Assembly (NCBI GenBank): GCA_947488085.1
Contig: CANKYI010000001.1
Location: 1,373,928 to 1,437,927 of the forward strand
Length of the DNA: 64,000 bases
Source of the DNA: an uncultured Erythrobacter sp.
GTDB taxonomy: Bacteria; Pseudomonadota; Alphaproteobacteria; Sphingomonadales; Sphingomonadaceae
Reading direction: 5' to 3'
Shown: in pieces, positions 1-7,573 of the stretch
How positions within the stretch are numbered: the first letter of the stretch is position 1
Layout of the letters: every line of letters begins with the position of its first letter
Program-made: the position numbers and the translations under genes
The notes under the pieces: model-generated
The model's input: only the letters and a program-made list of their open reading frames with translations
Database searches by the model: none
What the model was told of the DNA's origin: nothing

Positions 1-1
1 A

Positions 2-118
2 GAGGTGCAGCGATTGCACTCACCGATTGATGGTTACGCACTTTATGGAAAACGCGGCCCGTCCATGCGCGTAGGCGATCCGGTCATGACGATAGGCATT
101 CCAGTCGACGGCTTTTGA
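2..118 (+). CDS. C-terminal end of an aspartoacylase/succinylglutamate desuccinylase-like protein (partial)
   Basis: Frame 2 is open from the window edge to TGA at 116-118 and encodes about 38 residues including SPIDGYALYGKRGP and VGDPVMTIG. This 'SPxDGyv...vxxGDpl..Ig' ending is typical of the C-terminal beta domain of M14-type zinc deacylases (AstE/AspA family), which remove acyl groups from N-acyl amino acids or similar substrates. The catalytic part lies outside the window. The gene converges with the cupin lipoprotein that follows on the minus strand. A biotinyl/lipoyl-like domain of another protein could end similarly, so the family call is moderate. Confidence 0.5.
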   Translation, partial: EVQRLHSPIDGYALYGKRGPSMRVGDPVMTIGIPVDGF

Positions 119-189
119 GGGAGAATGTGAGTCGTCAGCAGCCTGTCTGCTTTTTCAAGCTCCTCAAGCCTGACCGCCATTTTGATCCC

Positions 190-1053
190 CTACCGAACGG
201 TGAAACCGTCTTTCGTCCGGAGGTATAACACGCAGTTATCATCAGCGATGCAGGTGATTTCGTGGTCTGTGTTGTCATCTGATGCAATGTATCCACCAGC
301 GTCCAGACGTGTCGCGTCGCGGCCGATTGACTTATGATCGACTGCTCCTGCGATAATTACAGTCTTTAGACTTCCCTCACTCACGGAGAGCGTGACTGAG
401 GAATTTGGCGGCAGTTTCAGCAGCGAGCCATTGCTGGCGGTCGGTTCCCCTGACTGCCACAGCACAGCTACCTCTGGTCCCGGCCCTTCTGGATTCTCAG
501 TATTGATCCAAACGCTTTCCTCAGCACTAAGCCAAACCAGATTTCGGCTCGCCAGATTGATTGGTAACTCCCCGTTGTTGAATTCTTGACCCACCCCTTG
601 AACAAGATAGGGACCGGAGAGAATCTCCAGAAATGCAGTCGCAGTTTCGCCCGGCTTGGCAGCCGTAATGTGGGGTTCGCCCGCAGGCTGCGTCCAATAT
701 GAGCCGGGTTCCATCCACATTTTGGCCGCCTGTGGGTCGTCATTGTGAATAGCTCCGCTGATCACAATGGCCCGGTAGGTGATGTTGTGAATGTGCGGCG
801 GAGAGGAAAAACCGTCACCAAATTTCAACAACATTCCCGAAGGGACATCCTGCGTGATATCGCCCCAAAGAACACCAGCTTGTGGGCTGGCGTCACCTCT
901 GGCGGGGTTGAGCGGCTGATAGGTCACTTCATCAACGGGGATGACAGTGACATCGTTTCCCTCACCCATTAACTCAGGCTCATCGGCGGTATCTAAACAG
1001 CCCGCCGCAAGCATCACCGCTGCACCCATCATAATGGAAACCGTGCGTTTCAT
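190..1053 (-). CDS. DUF4437-like cupin lipoprotein
   Basis: This 287-residue protein begins with a lipoprotein signal peptide (MKRTVSIMMGAAVMLAAGC, lipobox LAAGC with Cys19), so it is probably anchored in the envelope. The body looks like a two-part cupin: the first half has a metal-site-like PPHIHN motif near residue 86 followed by GAIHNDDP and PGSYWTQPAGEPH. The second half repeats the fold in weaker form (LLKLPPNSS...IIAGAVDH...LDAGGYI). Family resemblance is to DUF4437 proteins, whose substrate is not known to me. It lies just downstream of the MDR oxidoreductase on the same strand (18 bp gap), so the two may be cotranscribed. Confidence 0.7.
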   Translation of the reverse strand: MKRTVSIMMGAAVMLAAGCLDTADEPELMGEGNDVTVIPVDEVTYQPLNPARGDASPQAGVLWGDITQDVPSGMLLKFGDGFSSPPHIHNITYRAIVISGAIHNDDPQAAKMWMEPGSYWTQPAGEPHITAAKPGETATAFLEILSGPYLVQGVGQEFNNGELPINLASRNLVWLSAEESVWINTENPEGPGPEVAVLWQSGEPTASNGSLLKLPPNSSVTLSVSEGSLKTVIIAGAVDHKSIGRDATRLDAGGYIASDDNTDHEITCIADDNCVLYLRTKDGFTVR

Positions 1054-1071
1054 GGTTAGGCCCGCTCTTGC

Positions 1072-2061
1072 TTAGTTGGAGATGACAATCTTGCCTTTGG
1101 CTTTGCCGCTGGCCAAGCGGTCGTAAGCAGCGCCGACTTCAGCCAAGCCGAAGGACATCTCATCCACGAGCGGTTTTAACGCGCCTGCATCTGCAACCCG
1201 CGCAAGCTCTGCGAGGATCTGACCATGCTGTTCGCGCCCATGATTGTGCAGCATCGGGATCAGCATAAAGACGACATGGATCGACAGGCCTTTGAAATGC
1301 GCTGGCGTCAGGTCGAGTTCAAGCATGGAGACAGTGGTAGCCACCTGTCCATTCAAGGCTGCGGCTTCAAAGGAATTGGTCATATTGGCGCCGCCGACAG
1401 AATCGAAAACGACATCAAAACCCGTCCCGCCAGTGTGCTTCGCCACATAATCGGTGACTGCTTCATTGGTGAAGTTGATCGCTTTGGCACCGTAACCCTC
1501 AATGGTCCCCACCTCGTTATCATCCCTGATGGTTGCATAGACATCCGCCCCCATATGCTTGGCCAATTGCACAGCGAGATGGCCAACACCACCGACACCG
1601 CCATGGACGAGGACTGTCTGTCCTTCTTTGACGCCCGCACGCATCAAACCCTCAAAAGCCGTAATTCCCACCAGCGGGATGGCAGCGGCTTCACGCATGG
1701 TCAGCGATTTGGGCTTGTGGGCAATCAGTTTGGCATCTGCGTTGATAAACTCAGCCAATGTGCCCTGAAGACCGATCAATCCGCCAGCGCAGCCATACAC
1801 TTCGTCGCCCGGTTTAAAGCCGTCGACACCTTCTCCGACCGCCTCGACAGTTCCGGCGAAATCCATACCCAAAACGGCGGGAAGGTCGGGTGAAAGGGGA
1901 AGCTGATCCTGACCCATTTTGCGGATCATCGTATCAACCGTATTCACACTGCTGGCGGCAATACGCACCAGAACATGGCCGGGCGTGACCACTGGATCAG
2001 CGATTTCGGCTGCCTTAAACTGGGCGTCATCACCGTATAAATTCAGGACCATCGACTTCAT
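1072..2061 (-). CDS. Zinc-independent MDR family NADPH:quinone oxidoreductase-like
   Basis: This 329-residue medium-chain dehydrogenase/reductase has the GroES-like N-terminal domain (VLGMDFAGTVEAVG, FKPGDEVYG). Its Rossmann domain carries the nucleotide-binding loop VHGGVGGVGHLAVQLAKHMGA, and the sequence ends KGKIVISN. The zinc-ligand cysteines of alcohol dehydrogenases are not evident, which favours the quinone oxidoreductase branch. The ORF track starts 14 codons earlier, but ATG at 2061 is preceded by AGAGG at good spacing (AGAGGTAAGCGCAATG), so I use MKSMVLNLYG as the start. The gene lies beside a LysR regulator on the same strand, which may control it. The substrate is not evident. Confidence 0.85.
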   Translation of the reverse strand: MKSMVLNLYGDDAQFKAAEIADPVVTPGHVLVRIAASSVNTVDTMIRKMGQDQLPLSPDLPAVLGMDFAGTVEAVGEGVDGFKPGDEVYGCAGGLIGLQGTLAEFINADAKLIAHKPKSLTMREAAAIPLVGITAFEGLMRAGVKEGQTVLVHGGVGGVGHLAVQLAKHMGADVYATIRDDNEVGTIEGYGAKAINFTNEAVTDYVAKHTGGTGFDVVFDSVGGANMTNSFEAAALNGQVATTVSMLELDLTPAHFKGLSIHVVFMLIPMLHNHGREQHGQILAELARVADAGALKPLVDEMSFGLAEVGAAYDRLASGKAKGKIVISN

Positions 2062-2166
2062 TGCGCTTACCTCTTTGAAAATTGAGGCATGTATGTGCAT
2101 CATATCCTCTTGCGAGATAAGCTGGTCTCGACGATAATCACTTTTCTGCTTTTCAATACAATCCGG

Positions 2167-3069
2167 TCAATCGTCTAAGACCAACCGCGGGCCAATTCTC
2201 TCTACGAGAAAGTCGATCATCACACGCACTTTGGCCGACAAGACGTTCGATTTCGGATAGACGAGCCAGACTGCTGAGCCATCGCTGACCTGGTATTCAG
2301 GCAGAACCCGTACGAGTGATCCTTCCCGCAAATGATCATTGATACTCCAAAGCGAATTCATGGAAATGCCAACCCCAGCAAGTGTTGCGATGCGTGTGCT
2401 TGCGCCGTCATCGCATCGAACCTGCTCGTTTGCATCGGCCGGTGGGAAAAGGCATTCACGATTGTTATCAGCGCTTAAAGTGCGGCTGCCACTGCCAAAC
2501 ACCAACAATCGATGCCCTTGCAGATCGTTCGGCGTATCAGGCGTGCCATGTCGCGCGAGATAATCTGGCGAAGCGGCCAGAATGCGGGTGTCGTCTGCGA
2601 GCTTTCGCCCGACCATCGAACTGTCCTCTATGGCAAGGTTGCGCAGAGCAAGATCATAAGCACCTTCGATCAGATTGGTTTGTGTATCCGAAAGCCGGAG
2701 ATCCAAATTCACGTCTGGATGTCGGTCCAAAAACTCCGACAATATGGGTGCGATGTAAAGCTGAGCGAACGTGCTTGAACACGCAAACCGCAAAGTACCC
2801 GATGCAGCCGGGTTCCCCTTGCCCAGCGCGACCAGTCCGGCATCCTGTTGCGCGATAATTTCCTTGGCGAACGGAAGAAACTCTGCCCCTTTGAGCGATA
2901 GAGAAACTTTGCGCGTGGAACGATGAAGCAGGTCGGCTCCCACTTCCTTTTCCAGCTTTGCCAAACGTGCGCCCGCCACCGCAGGAGCCAGTCCCAACTG
3001 CCTCCCGGCGGCGCTTATGTTTAACAACTCCGCAGCGATGACGAACAGGCGCAGTGCATCTGTATCCAT
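2167..3069 (-). CDS. LysR family transcriptional regulator
   Basis: The protein has 300 residues, the usual length for the family. The N-terminal winged helix-turn-helix (residues 2-60) reads MDTDALRLFVIAAELLNISAAGRQLGLAPAVAGARLAKLEKEVGADLLHRSTRKVSLS. A periplasmic-binding-like effector domain follows (residues about 88-295, GTLRFACSSTFAQLYIAPIL onwards). It is transcribed divergently from the CmcJ-like oxygenase, with a start-to-start gap of about 120 bp that holds two 15-bp direct repeats. This arrangement suggests that it controls the oxygenase/SDR run and possibly the MDR gene behind it. The effector is unknown. Confidence 0.9.
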   Translation of the reverse strand: MDTDALRLFVIAAELLNISAAGRQLGLAPAVAGARLAKLEKEVGADLLHRSTRKVSLSLKGAEFLPFAKEIIAQQDAGLVALGKGNPAASGTLRFACSSTFAQLYIAPILSEFLDRHPDVNLDLRLSDTQTNLIEGAYDLALRNLAIEDSSMVGRKLADDTRILAASPDYLARHGTPDTPNDLQGHRLLVFGSGSRTLSADNNRECLFPPADANEQVRCDDGASTRIATLAGVGISMNSLWSINDHLREGSLVRVLPEYQVSDGSAVWLVYPKSNVLSAKVRVMIDFLVERIGPRLVLDD

Positions 3070-3083
3070 ATTATACTGATATC

Positions 3084-3120
3084 CTATATTCTATATCGCA
3101 ATTGGCTATATTTTATATCG
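3084..3120. promoter_or_regulatory. Direct repeats in the divergent LysR/CmcJ promoter region
   Basis: CTATATTCTATATCG (3084-3098) and CTATATTTTATATCG (3106-3120) match at 14 of 15 positions and are phased 22 bp apart, about two turns of the helix. They lie in a very AT-rich stretch between the divergent lysR-type gene and the oxygenase operon. LysR proteins bind as tetramers to several phased sites in such intergenic regions, so this is a good operator candidate. The assignment is inferred from position only. Confidence 0.5.
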
Positions 3121-3188
3121 ATAAAGGAGGCAATATATCCAAATCCAAGGTCGCGGCGCTTAGGGCGGCGCTCATTTGGAGACAGGTC

Positions 3189-3971
3189 ATGCAAATTGAC
3201 GCAAGCGTGAACTACCACATCAAAAAGGCCGCCCCGCAGGCGTTCGAATTTGATGTAGATGGTATCATCGGCAATCTGGTCTCACCCGAATTGGTTGAGA
3301 CCAAAATCAAGGTCGCCGATATGCGCGGCAGGGAGACTGACCTCGATTTTCAGCGTGATGGAATTGCGTTTCTCAATCACGTCTCGACCATTGATCAGTT
3401 CACCGACGACGGTGAGTGGGAAGCAACTTACAATGCCGAATTGACCGGCCTGCTGCAAAAGCAAATCGGCGCGAAGGAGGTCATCATCTTTGACCACACC
3501 GTGCGCATCGATGATGCAAACGCCGCGCGCCGCCCTGCCCGCAACGTCCACAATGACTACAACAAGGCGGGCGCTCATCAGCGCCTGATCGATCTTGTCG
3601 GCGAAGCACGCGCTGATGAATTCGAACGCGCCGGATTTGGGTTTGTGAATGTGTGGCGCCCTATTGATCGCGTTATCAAAACGTCACCCCTCGGCTTCAT
3701 TCGTCCATCCTCGATACGAGACAATGACTGGATGGATATCGGGTTGGTCTATCCGGACCGCTTTGGCCAAATTCTCGGGGTCGCCGCAAACCGCAACCAC
3801 GAGTGGTTCTACCGTTCCCAGATGACCTCTGGCGAGGTCGTCGTCTTCAACATCTACGACAATGGCGGGCGCCCTCATCTGGCCCACAGTGCTCTCGACT
3901 TGCCGGGGGATCGCAATGCGAACGCCCCACGCAAAAGCATAGAGAGCCGCACGCTCGTCCGGTATTGCTGA
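3189..3971 (+). CDS. CmcJ/NvfI-like (AsaB family) oxidoreductase
   Basis: This 260-residue protein has the layout of the CmcJ/NvfI/AsaB family: RNVHNDYN near residue 121, FVNVWRPI near 155, SPLGF, and an ESRTLVRY ending. Characterised members act as non-haem iron/2-oxoglutarate oxygenases or as components of methoxylation and hydroxylation reactions in secondary metabolism, so an oxidative tailoring role is plausible. The ORF track begins 45 codons upstream inside the promoter; I chose ATG 3189, which follows GGAGACAGG. It leads a probable operon with the 2OG oxygenase 19 bp downstream. The substrate cannot be read from the sequence. Confidence 0.75.
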   Translation: MQIDASVNYHIKKAAPQAFEFDVDGIIGNLVSPELVETKIKVADMRGRETDLDFQRDGIAFLNHVSTIDQFTDDGEWEATYNAELTGLLQKQIGAKEVIIFDHTVRIDDANAARRPARNVHNDYNKAGAHQRLIDLVGEARADEFERAGFGFVNVWRPIDRVIKTSPLGFIRPSSIRDNDWMDIGLVYPDRFGQILGVAANRNHEWFYRSQMTSGEVVVFNIYDNGGRPHLAHSALDLPGDRNANAPRKSIESRTLVRYC

Positions 3972-3990
3972 ACACGAAAGGCATAGAACA

Positions 3991-4905
3991 ATGTCGACCG
4001 ATCTACTCGAAAAAGCCCGCACCGTGATCCGCCCAACGCGGGCAGAGATGCTGCAACGGACACCGAGCGTAAATCGCTTCTGGAACGAGAACGAGGATGT
4101 GTTTGAGCATGCTTGGGCACAATGGGAGGAAAATGGAGGTCTGGCTGACCTTGGCCTCGACCGCTCGCTTTATGCGCCTGAACTGCGGCGGGCTGTCGAG
4201 CAAGCCTGGCAAGACCCGGAGCAAGAGATTGCGGTGAGGGCCCTTTGGACCGAAGTGTTTCCAAACGTCTACGAAGCGCAATTCTTTGATCCAGACAAAC
4301 TCTCCATCTTGAGGGAATTCCTGCACCGCGCTGGGCAAGCGGATATCCCGCTTCGGCCACCCTATGGGCTTGTGCTCAATCGCGGCGGTGCCATGCTTGA
4401 TCCGCGCTCCGAAGGGTATCTCGCCGCCCCATCATTTCAGGCGTTTTACAAAGATCTCATGGATCACTTTATGCGACCGATTGCGCGGCTCCTGTGTCCG
4501 GATGTTTATGGTTATGACAGCCAGACATTCGGCTTTTCCATCCAATGGGAGGCAGGCAAGGACACCACGTTGCAGGCGCACACGGATGCATCGAGCGTGA
4601 CATTAAATATCAACTTGAACCTGCGGGGTGAGGACTTTTCCGGTTCAGCTGTACGCTTCATGGACCCGGCAACCAACTCCGTAAAGGATTTGACCTTTGC
4701 ACCGGGTACAGCGCTCATCCATCACGGTAGAGCCATGCACGCCTCCAAACCGATCACCCAAGGTGAGCGGCACAATTTCGTGCTCTGGCTTTACGGCCAG
4801 AATGGCCAGACACCCTATCAACACGGGCGCTCCGACAACACTGTATCAGCGCAAGAGCGTTGGTCACTGCCACGGGTTCAGCCCGACAATTTTGCCCCGT
4901 TCTGA
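3991..4905 (+). CDS. 2-oxoglutarate/Fe(II)-dependent oxygenase
   Basis: This 304-residue protein contains an Fe(II)/2OG facial triad in its second half: LQAHTDASSVT gives His197 and Asp199, and HHGRAMHASKPITQGERHNFVLW gives the distal His250 and the 2OG-binding Arg260. The spacing matches prolyl-hydroxylase-like and OGFOD-type oxygenases. Residues 1-120 form a helical N-terminal region with no recognised motif. It follows the CmcJ-like gene by 19 bp and precedes an SDR by 49 bp, suggesting successive oxidation and reduction of one substrate. The substrate is unknown. Confidence 0.82.
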   Translation: MSTDLLEKARTVIRPTRAEMLQRTPSVNRFWNENEDVFEHAWAQWEENGGLADLGLDRSLYAPELRRAVEQAWQDPEQEIAVRALWTEVFPNVYEAQFFDPDKLSILREFLHRAGQADIPLRPPYGLVLNRGGAMLDPRSEGYLAAPSFQAFYKDLMDHFMRPIARLLCPDVYGYDSQTFGFSIQWEAGKDTTLQAHTDASSVTLNINLNLRGEDFSGSAVRFMDPATNSVKDLTFAPGTALIHHGRAMHASKPITQGERHNFVLWLYGQNGQTPYQHGRSDNTVSAQERWSLPRVQPDNFAPF

Positions 4906-4954
4906 TCGGGCAAATTGAACCTCACCACTCTCATTCAATGAACGGATACATCCC

Positions 4955-5752
4955 ATGACCAAAACGATAATCATCACTGGCGCCACCGACGGCATTGGCC
5001 TTGAAACTGCCAAAATGATCGCGGCTGAAGGGCACACGCTTTTGCTCCATGGACGCAGCGCTGAAAAAGTTGTTGCAGCGGCGGACGCTGTATCGGCCAT
5101 CCCCGGCGCGGGGACGATCAACACGTACCGCGCCGACCTTTCGATCTTGGCAGAGGTCAAAGAGTTGGCGACGCAGATCAAATCCGATTTCGACGCAATC
5201 GACGTGCTGATCAACAATGCAGGCGTGTTCACAACACCCAACCCGACCAATGCCGATGGCTATGACACGCGCTTTATCGTCAACGTCGTTGCCCCCTATC
5301 TGCTGACCAAGTCTCTAATGGCGAACTTCAGCGAAGAGGCGCGCGTTGTGAACCTGTCTTCGGCTGCCCAGTCCCCTGTCGATGTGGATGGCCTCCTGGC
5401 TAAACAGGCCTTCTCCGACAACGCGGCCTACGCCCAAAGCAAGCTTGCTCTGACCATGTGGTCGTTCGAACTGGCGAACCAGCTTGGGGCGGATGGTCCG
5501 ATGATTGTGGCAGTAAACCCAGCATCGTTTCTTGGCAGCAAAATGGTCAAGGAAGCCTACGGTCAGAAAGGCAACGATCTTCGCATTGGTGCTGACATTT
5601 TGACCAGAGCAGCGCTCAGCGAAGAGTTCGCTGGCGCGTCTGGCCGGTATTACGACAATGATCGCAAGACCTTCACACAGCCACATCCTGACGCGCTAAA
5701 TCCCGCAAAAAATAGGCGTGTGATCAACGCCGTCGAGCAGCTGATCCGCTAA
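4955..5752 (+). CDS. SDR family NAD(P)-dependent oxidoreductase
   Basis: This 265-residue classical short-chain dehydrogenase has all the expected features. The nucleotide loop is TGATDGIG (residues 8-15), the structural motif is NNAG (87-90), the catalytic Ser lies in VVNLSSAAQ (135/136) and the catalytic pair YAQSK gives Tyr159 and Lys163. The overall layout resembles retinol-dehydrogenase/WW-oxidoreductase-like SDRs, which often reduce or oxidise hydrophobic carbonyls. It is the third gene of the run that starts with the CmcJ-like protein. Its stop abuts a gene fragment that continues without a start codon. Confidence 0.88.
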   Translation: MTKTIIITGATDGIGLETAKMIAAEGHTLLLHGRSAEKVVAAADAVSAIPGAGTINTYRADLSILAEVKELATQIKSDFDAIDVLINNAGVFTTPNPTNADGYDTRFIVNVVAPYLLTKSLMANFSEEARVVNLSSAAQSPVDVDGLLAKQAFSDNAAYAQSKLALTMWSFELANQLGADGPMIVAVNPASFLGSKMVKEAYGQKGNDLRIGADILTRAALSEEFAGASGRYYDNDRKTFTQPHPDALNPAKNRRVINAVEQLIR

Positions 5753-6023
5753 GCCAATTATCCAATCTGACGACAATCTGGCCAAGCGCATTGTGCAATT
5801 CCCGGCTGAATCGATCAACGCTTATAAGCAGATGGTCTATGAGAGCATCGACAAACCCATCGATGATGCGCTGAAAGCTGAGGCCTATTGGCTGTATCAG
5901 GCGACCAGCAAGACACCGGCAGTCAAACGTTTCCGCATCGCTGATGAGCAAGGCCTCGAACACGATATCGAAAATCAGCGAAAGTGGGTCGAACTTGTTA
6001 TGGATGTCCAAGACATCAACTAG
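5753..6023 (+). pseudogene. Probable C-terminal remnant of an enoyl-CoA hydratase/isomerase family gene
   Basis: An open frame runs past the SDR stop into NLAKRIVQFPAESINAYKQMVYESIDKPIDDALKAE, then TPAVKRFRIADEQGLE, and ends at TAG. This resembles the last 80-90 residues of crotonase-fold enzymes (A..I...P..SI...K..., then ...R...A...G.Q). The GxxGGG-type active-site region and any upstream start are absent. The only in-frame starts are a GTG at 5793 and later ATGs with no ribosome binding site. I therefore read it as a decayed gene end left when the SDR region was joined in. An independent 76-residue gene is possible but less likely. Confidence 0.45.
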
Positions 6024-6050
6024 TTGCCGCTACTTCGATGAACAGAAAAC

Positions 6051-6076
6051 CGGCTCTGCATTGCGGAGCCGATTTT
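6051..6076 (+). terminator. Rho-independent terminator
   Basis: CGGCTC (6051-6056) and GAGCCG (6066-6071) form a 6-bp stem with a 9-nt loop, followed by ATTTT. It lies just after the enoyl-CoA hydratase remnant and would end transcription of the oxygenase/SDR run. Confidence 0.65.
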
Positions 6077-6260
6077 CGAGTGTTTCACCATTGTGGATAT
6101 GAGCTTGTACGCCCTCGACGACGATGTCTGCGCAACTCAGCACCGACATAAGCAATCCCCCTGCCTTACAGCTAAGCTCACGATAGAGGCTGTGGGCGTG
6201 CTCCGTTTGCCCTCAATCTAGTGGCGTGATCAAAACGGAATGAGCATTGCTTGACTCATA

Positions 6261-6278
6261 ACTCTACATAGATAGAGT
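6261..6278. promoter_or_regulatory. Inverted repeat upstream of the PadR-type gene
   Basis: ACTCTA-CATAGA-TAGAGT is a perfect 6-bp inverted repeat with a 6-nt spacer, placed 8 bp before the ATG of the PadR-like regulator. PadR and similar small regulators usually repress their own operon from such palindromes overlapping the promoter. Function here is inferred from position. Confidence 0.45.
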
Positions 6279-6285
6279 ATTGCGA

Positions 6286-6588
6286 ATGAAACGTAAGCGT
6301 AAGCCATCACGTCAGACTCTTCTTGTTCTATCAGCGCTCGCGGCTCGACCAAATGATTGGCTCTATGGACTGGAGATTGCGCAGCTAACTGAGCTCAAAT
6401 CGGGCTCGCTATATCCAATTCTCATTCGATGTTCTGAAAGGGGACTTTTGGAATCGCAATGGCTCGAACCCATTGTCCAAGGACGTCCTCCCAGACACGC
6501 CTATCGTATCCTCCCTTTGGGCGCTGATTTACTTGCCCAATCTCACCGTCAGATTGTTCGACTGCCAGATCAAGGACTGCCTACATGA
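6286..6588 (+). CDS. PadR family transcriptional regulator
   Basis: This 100-residue basic protein is built around a winged helix: RQTLLVLSALAARPNDWLYGLEIAQLTELKSGSLYPILIRCSERGLLESQW, then GRPPRHAYRILPLGADLL. The 'sGslYPiL.rLe..GLlesqWe....gRP.r.yYriT..G' pattern is diagnostic of PadR. The track starts at an upstream TTG; ATG 6286 is preferable. The stop overlaps the next gene by 4 bp (ATGA), a common pairing of PadR with a membrane protein. A palindrome lies 8 bp upstream, consistent with autoregulation. The ligand is unknown. Confidence 0.85.
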   Translation: MKRKRKPSRQTLLVLSALAARPNDWLYGLEIAQLTELKSGSLYPILIRCSERGLLESQWLEPIVQGRPPRHAYRILPLGADLLAQSHRQIVRLPDQGLPT

Positions 6589-7178
6589 CTCAGTTAAGTT
6601 TGATCGAGGTCATCTTGCTGCGGCTCTCAAATTGGATCTCAGAGCCTGCGGATCGGGACTGGATTGCCGCAATGGCTGTTGAAACGACCGAAGTGAGGAC
6701 GAACAGATTAGATTGGGCGGCTGGGTGCCTTCTGGCGGCAATCAGAACGAAATGGGAAAACCAATGGCCGAGACTGTTGCTCGCCATGGCTTCTCCATTG
6801 CTGGTTGTTGTCCTAAACGCTCTTACGTTCGGCTTTGCCGCCACGTTCGCCGGTGGGCTTTTGCGCCAAGAGCTGTTTCTGCTGATCGTTATGTTAACCC
6901 CGGTTTTCTGCGTCGCCGTTTTGATCGGCTTCGTCGCAGTTCACCAATTTCCTCTTGGTTCAACTATCATTGCCGCAACTGGAAACGTGCTGTTTCCGCT
7001 CATGATGTATTGGATTCTCACCAGCGGCAATCCGGTTGCATTGCTGCACTCGGAGGCTTCATGGCTTTCATTGACGCCAGTGCTTGGCATTACTGCTCAG
7101 ACATTTGTTTTGGCTTCTGGCGCGTATATCGGCCGGAGGCTTCGGAAGCTTAACTGGACTTCAGCCAAGTCAACTTGA
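6585..7178 (+). CDS. PadR-associated membrane protein
   Basis: This 197-residue protein is translationally coupled to the PadR gene (ATGA overlap). It has a short cytoplasmic N-terminus with EPADRDWIAAMAVETTEV and RLDWAAGCLLAAIRTKW, a motif seen in membrane proteins encoded next to PadR regulators. About four hydrophobic helices follow: LLLAMASPLLVVVLNALTFG, LFLLIVMLTPVFCVAVLIGF, a central pair, and LTPVLGITAQTFVLASGAYI. I cannot assign a transport or sensing function. It is probably repressed by its PadR partner. Confidence 0.7.
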   Translation: MTQLSLIEVILLRLSNWISEPADRDWIAAMAVETTEVRTNRLDWAAGCLLAAIRTKWENQWPRLLLAMASPLLVVVLNALTFGFAATFAGGLLRQELFLLIVMLTPVFCVAVLIGFVAVHQFPLGSTIIAATGNVLFPLMMYWILTSGNPVALLHSEASWLSLTPVLGITAQTFVLASGAYIGRRLRKLNWTSAKST

Positions 7179-7374
7179 TTGGCCCTCGCTGAAGTGTCTG
7201 ATCATGGGTCGGCCGCCGATATTGAGGTCAAGTCGTGAATTGGATGCGTTGGTTGTTCACCGCTATCAATTTCTGCGACTTGGACTAGCCGTAGCAGTGC
7301 ACCACATGATGCGCGTGAGATCACCCGTGCAACAAGCTGGATGGCCAGCCAAACACCGCATCATTGATGAAATT

Positions 7375-7451
7375 TGGTAGCGGAGGAGGGACTTGAACCC
7401 CCGACACGCGGATTATGATTCCGCTGCTCTAACCACCTGAGCTACTCCGCC
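7375..7451 (-). tRNA. tRNA-Met (anticodon CAT)
   Basis: The reverse strand reads GGCGGAGTAGCTCAGGTGGTTAGAGC and continues with an anticodon stem GCGGA/TCCGC around loop ATCATAA (anticodon CAT). The T arm is GGGGGTTCAAGTCCCTC and the acceptor end CTCCGCT-ACCA carries an encoded CCA. The lack of an initiator-type stem (three GC pairs GGG/CCC) and the overall sequence favour elongator tRNA-Met. Isoleucine-2, which needs a lysidine-modified CAT anticodon, cannot be wholly excluded by eye. Confidence 0.93.
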
Positions 7452-7573
7452 CCAAAGGGATCCCGCTCGTTATATTACAGGGCGGGATTCGCGAGGCCAA
7501 AGACCTCAAGCGAGCGGCGCGTTTAGGGCGCAGGTTCGCGCCGGTCAACCTCAAGTTTGCCGCCGAGCCACCT

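Noticed and set aside
1-180. About 45-residue minus-strand frame starting at 180
   Set aside because: It is antisense to the aspartoacylase-like C-terminus, which shows family-like sequence, and it has no support of its own.
7084-7380. 98-residue plus-strand ORF running into the tRNA-Met gene
   Set aside because: It overlaps the membrane protein gene out of frame and ends inside the tRNA; no domain seen.
7452-7573. ATCCCGC/GCGGGAT inverted repeat upstream of tRNA-Met
   Set aside because: It lies upstream of the tRNA and downstream of no plus-strand gene end, has no T-run, and its 7-bp arms could arise by chance in this GC-rich gap.
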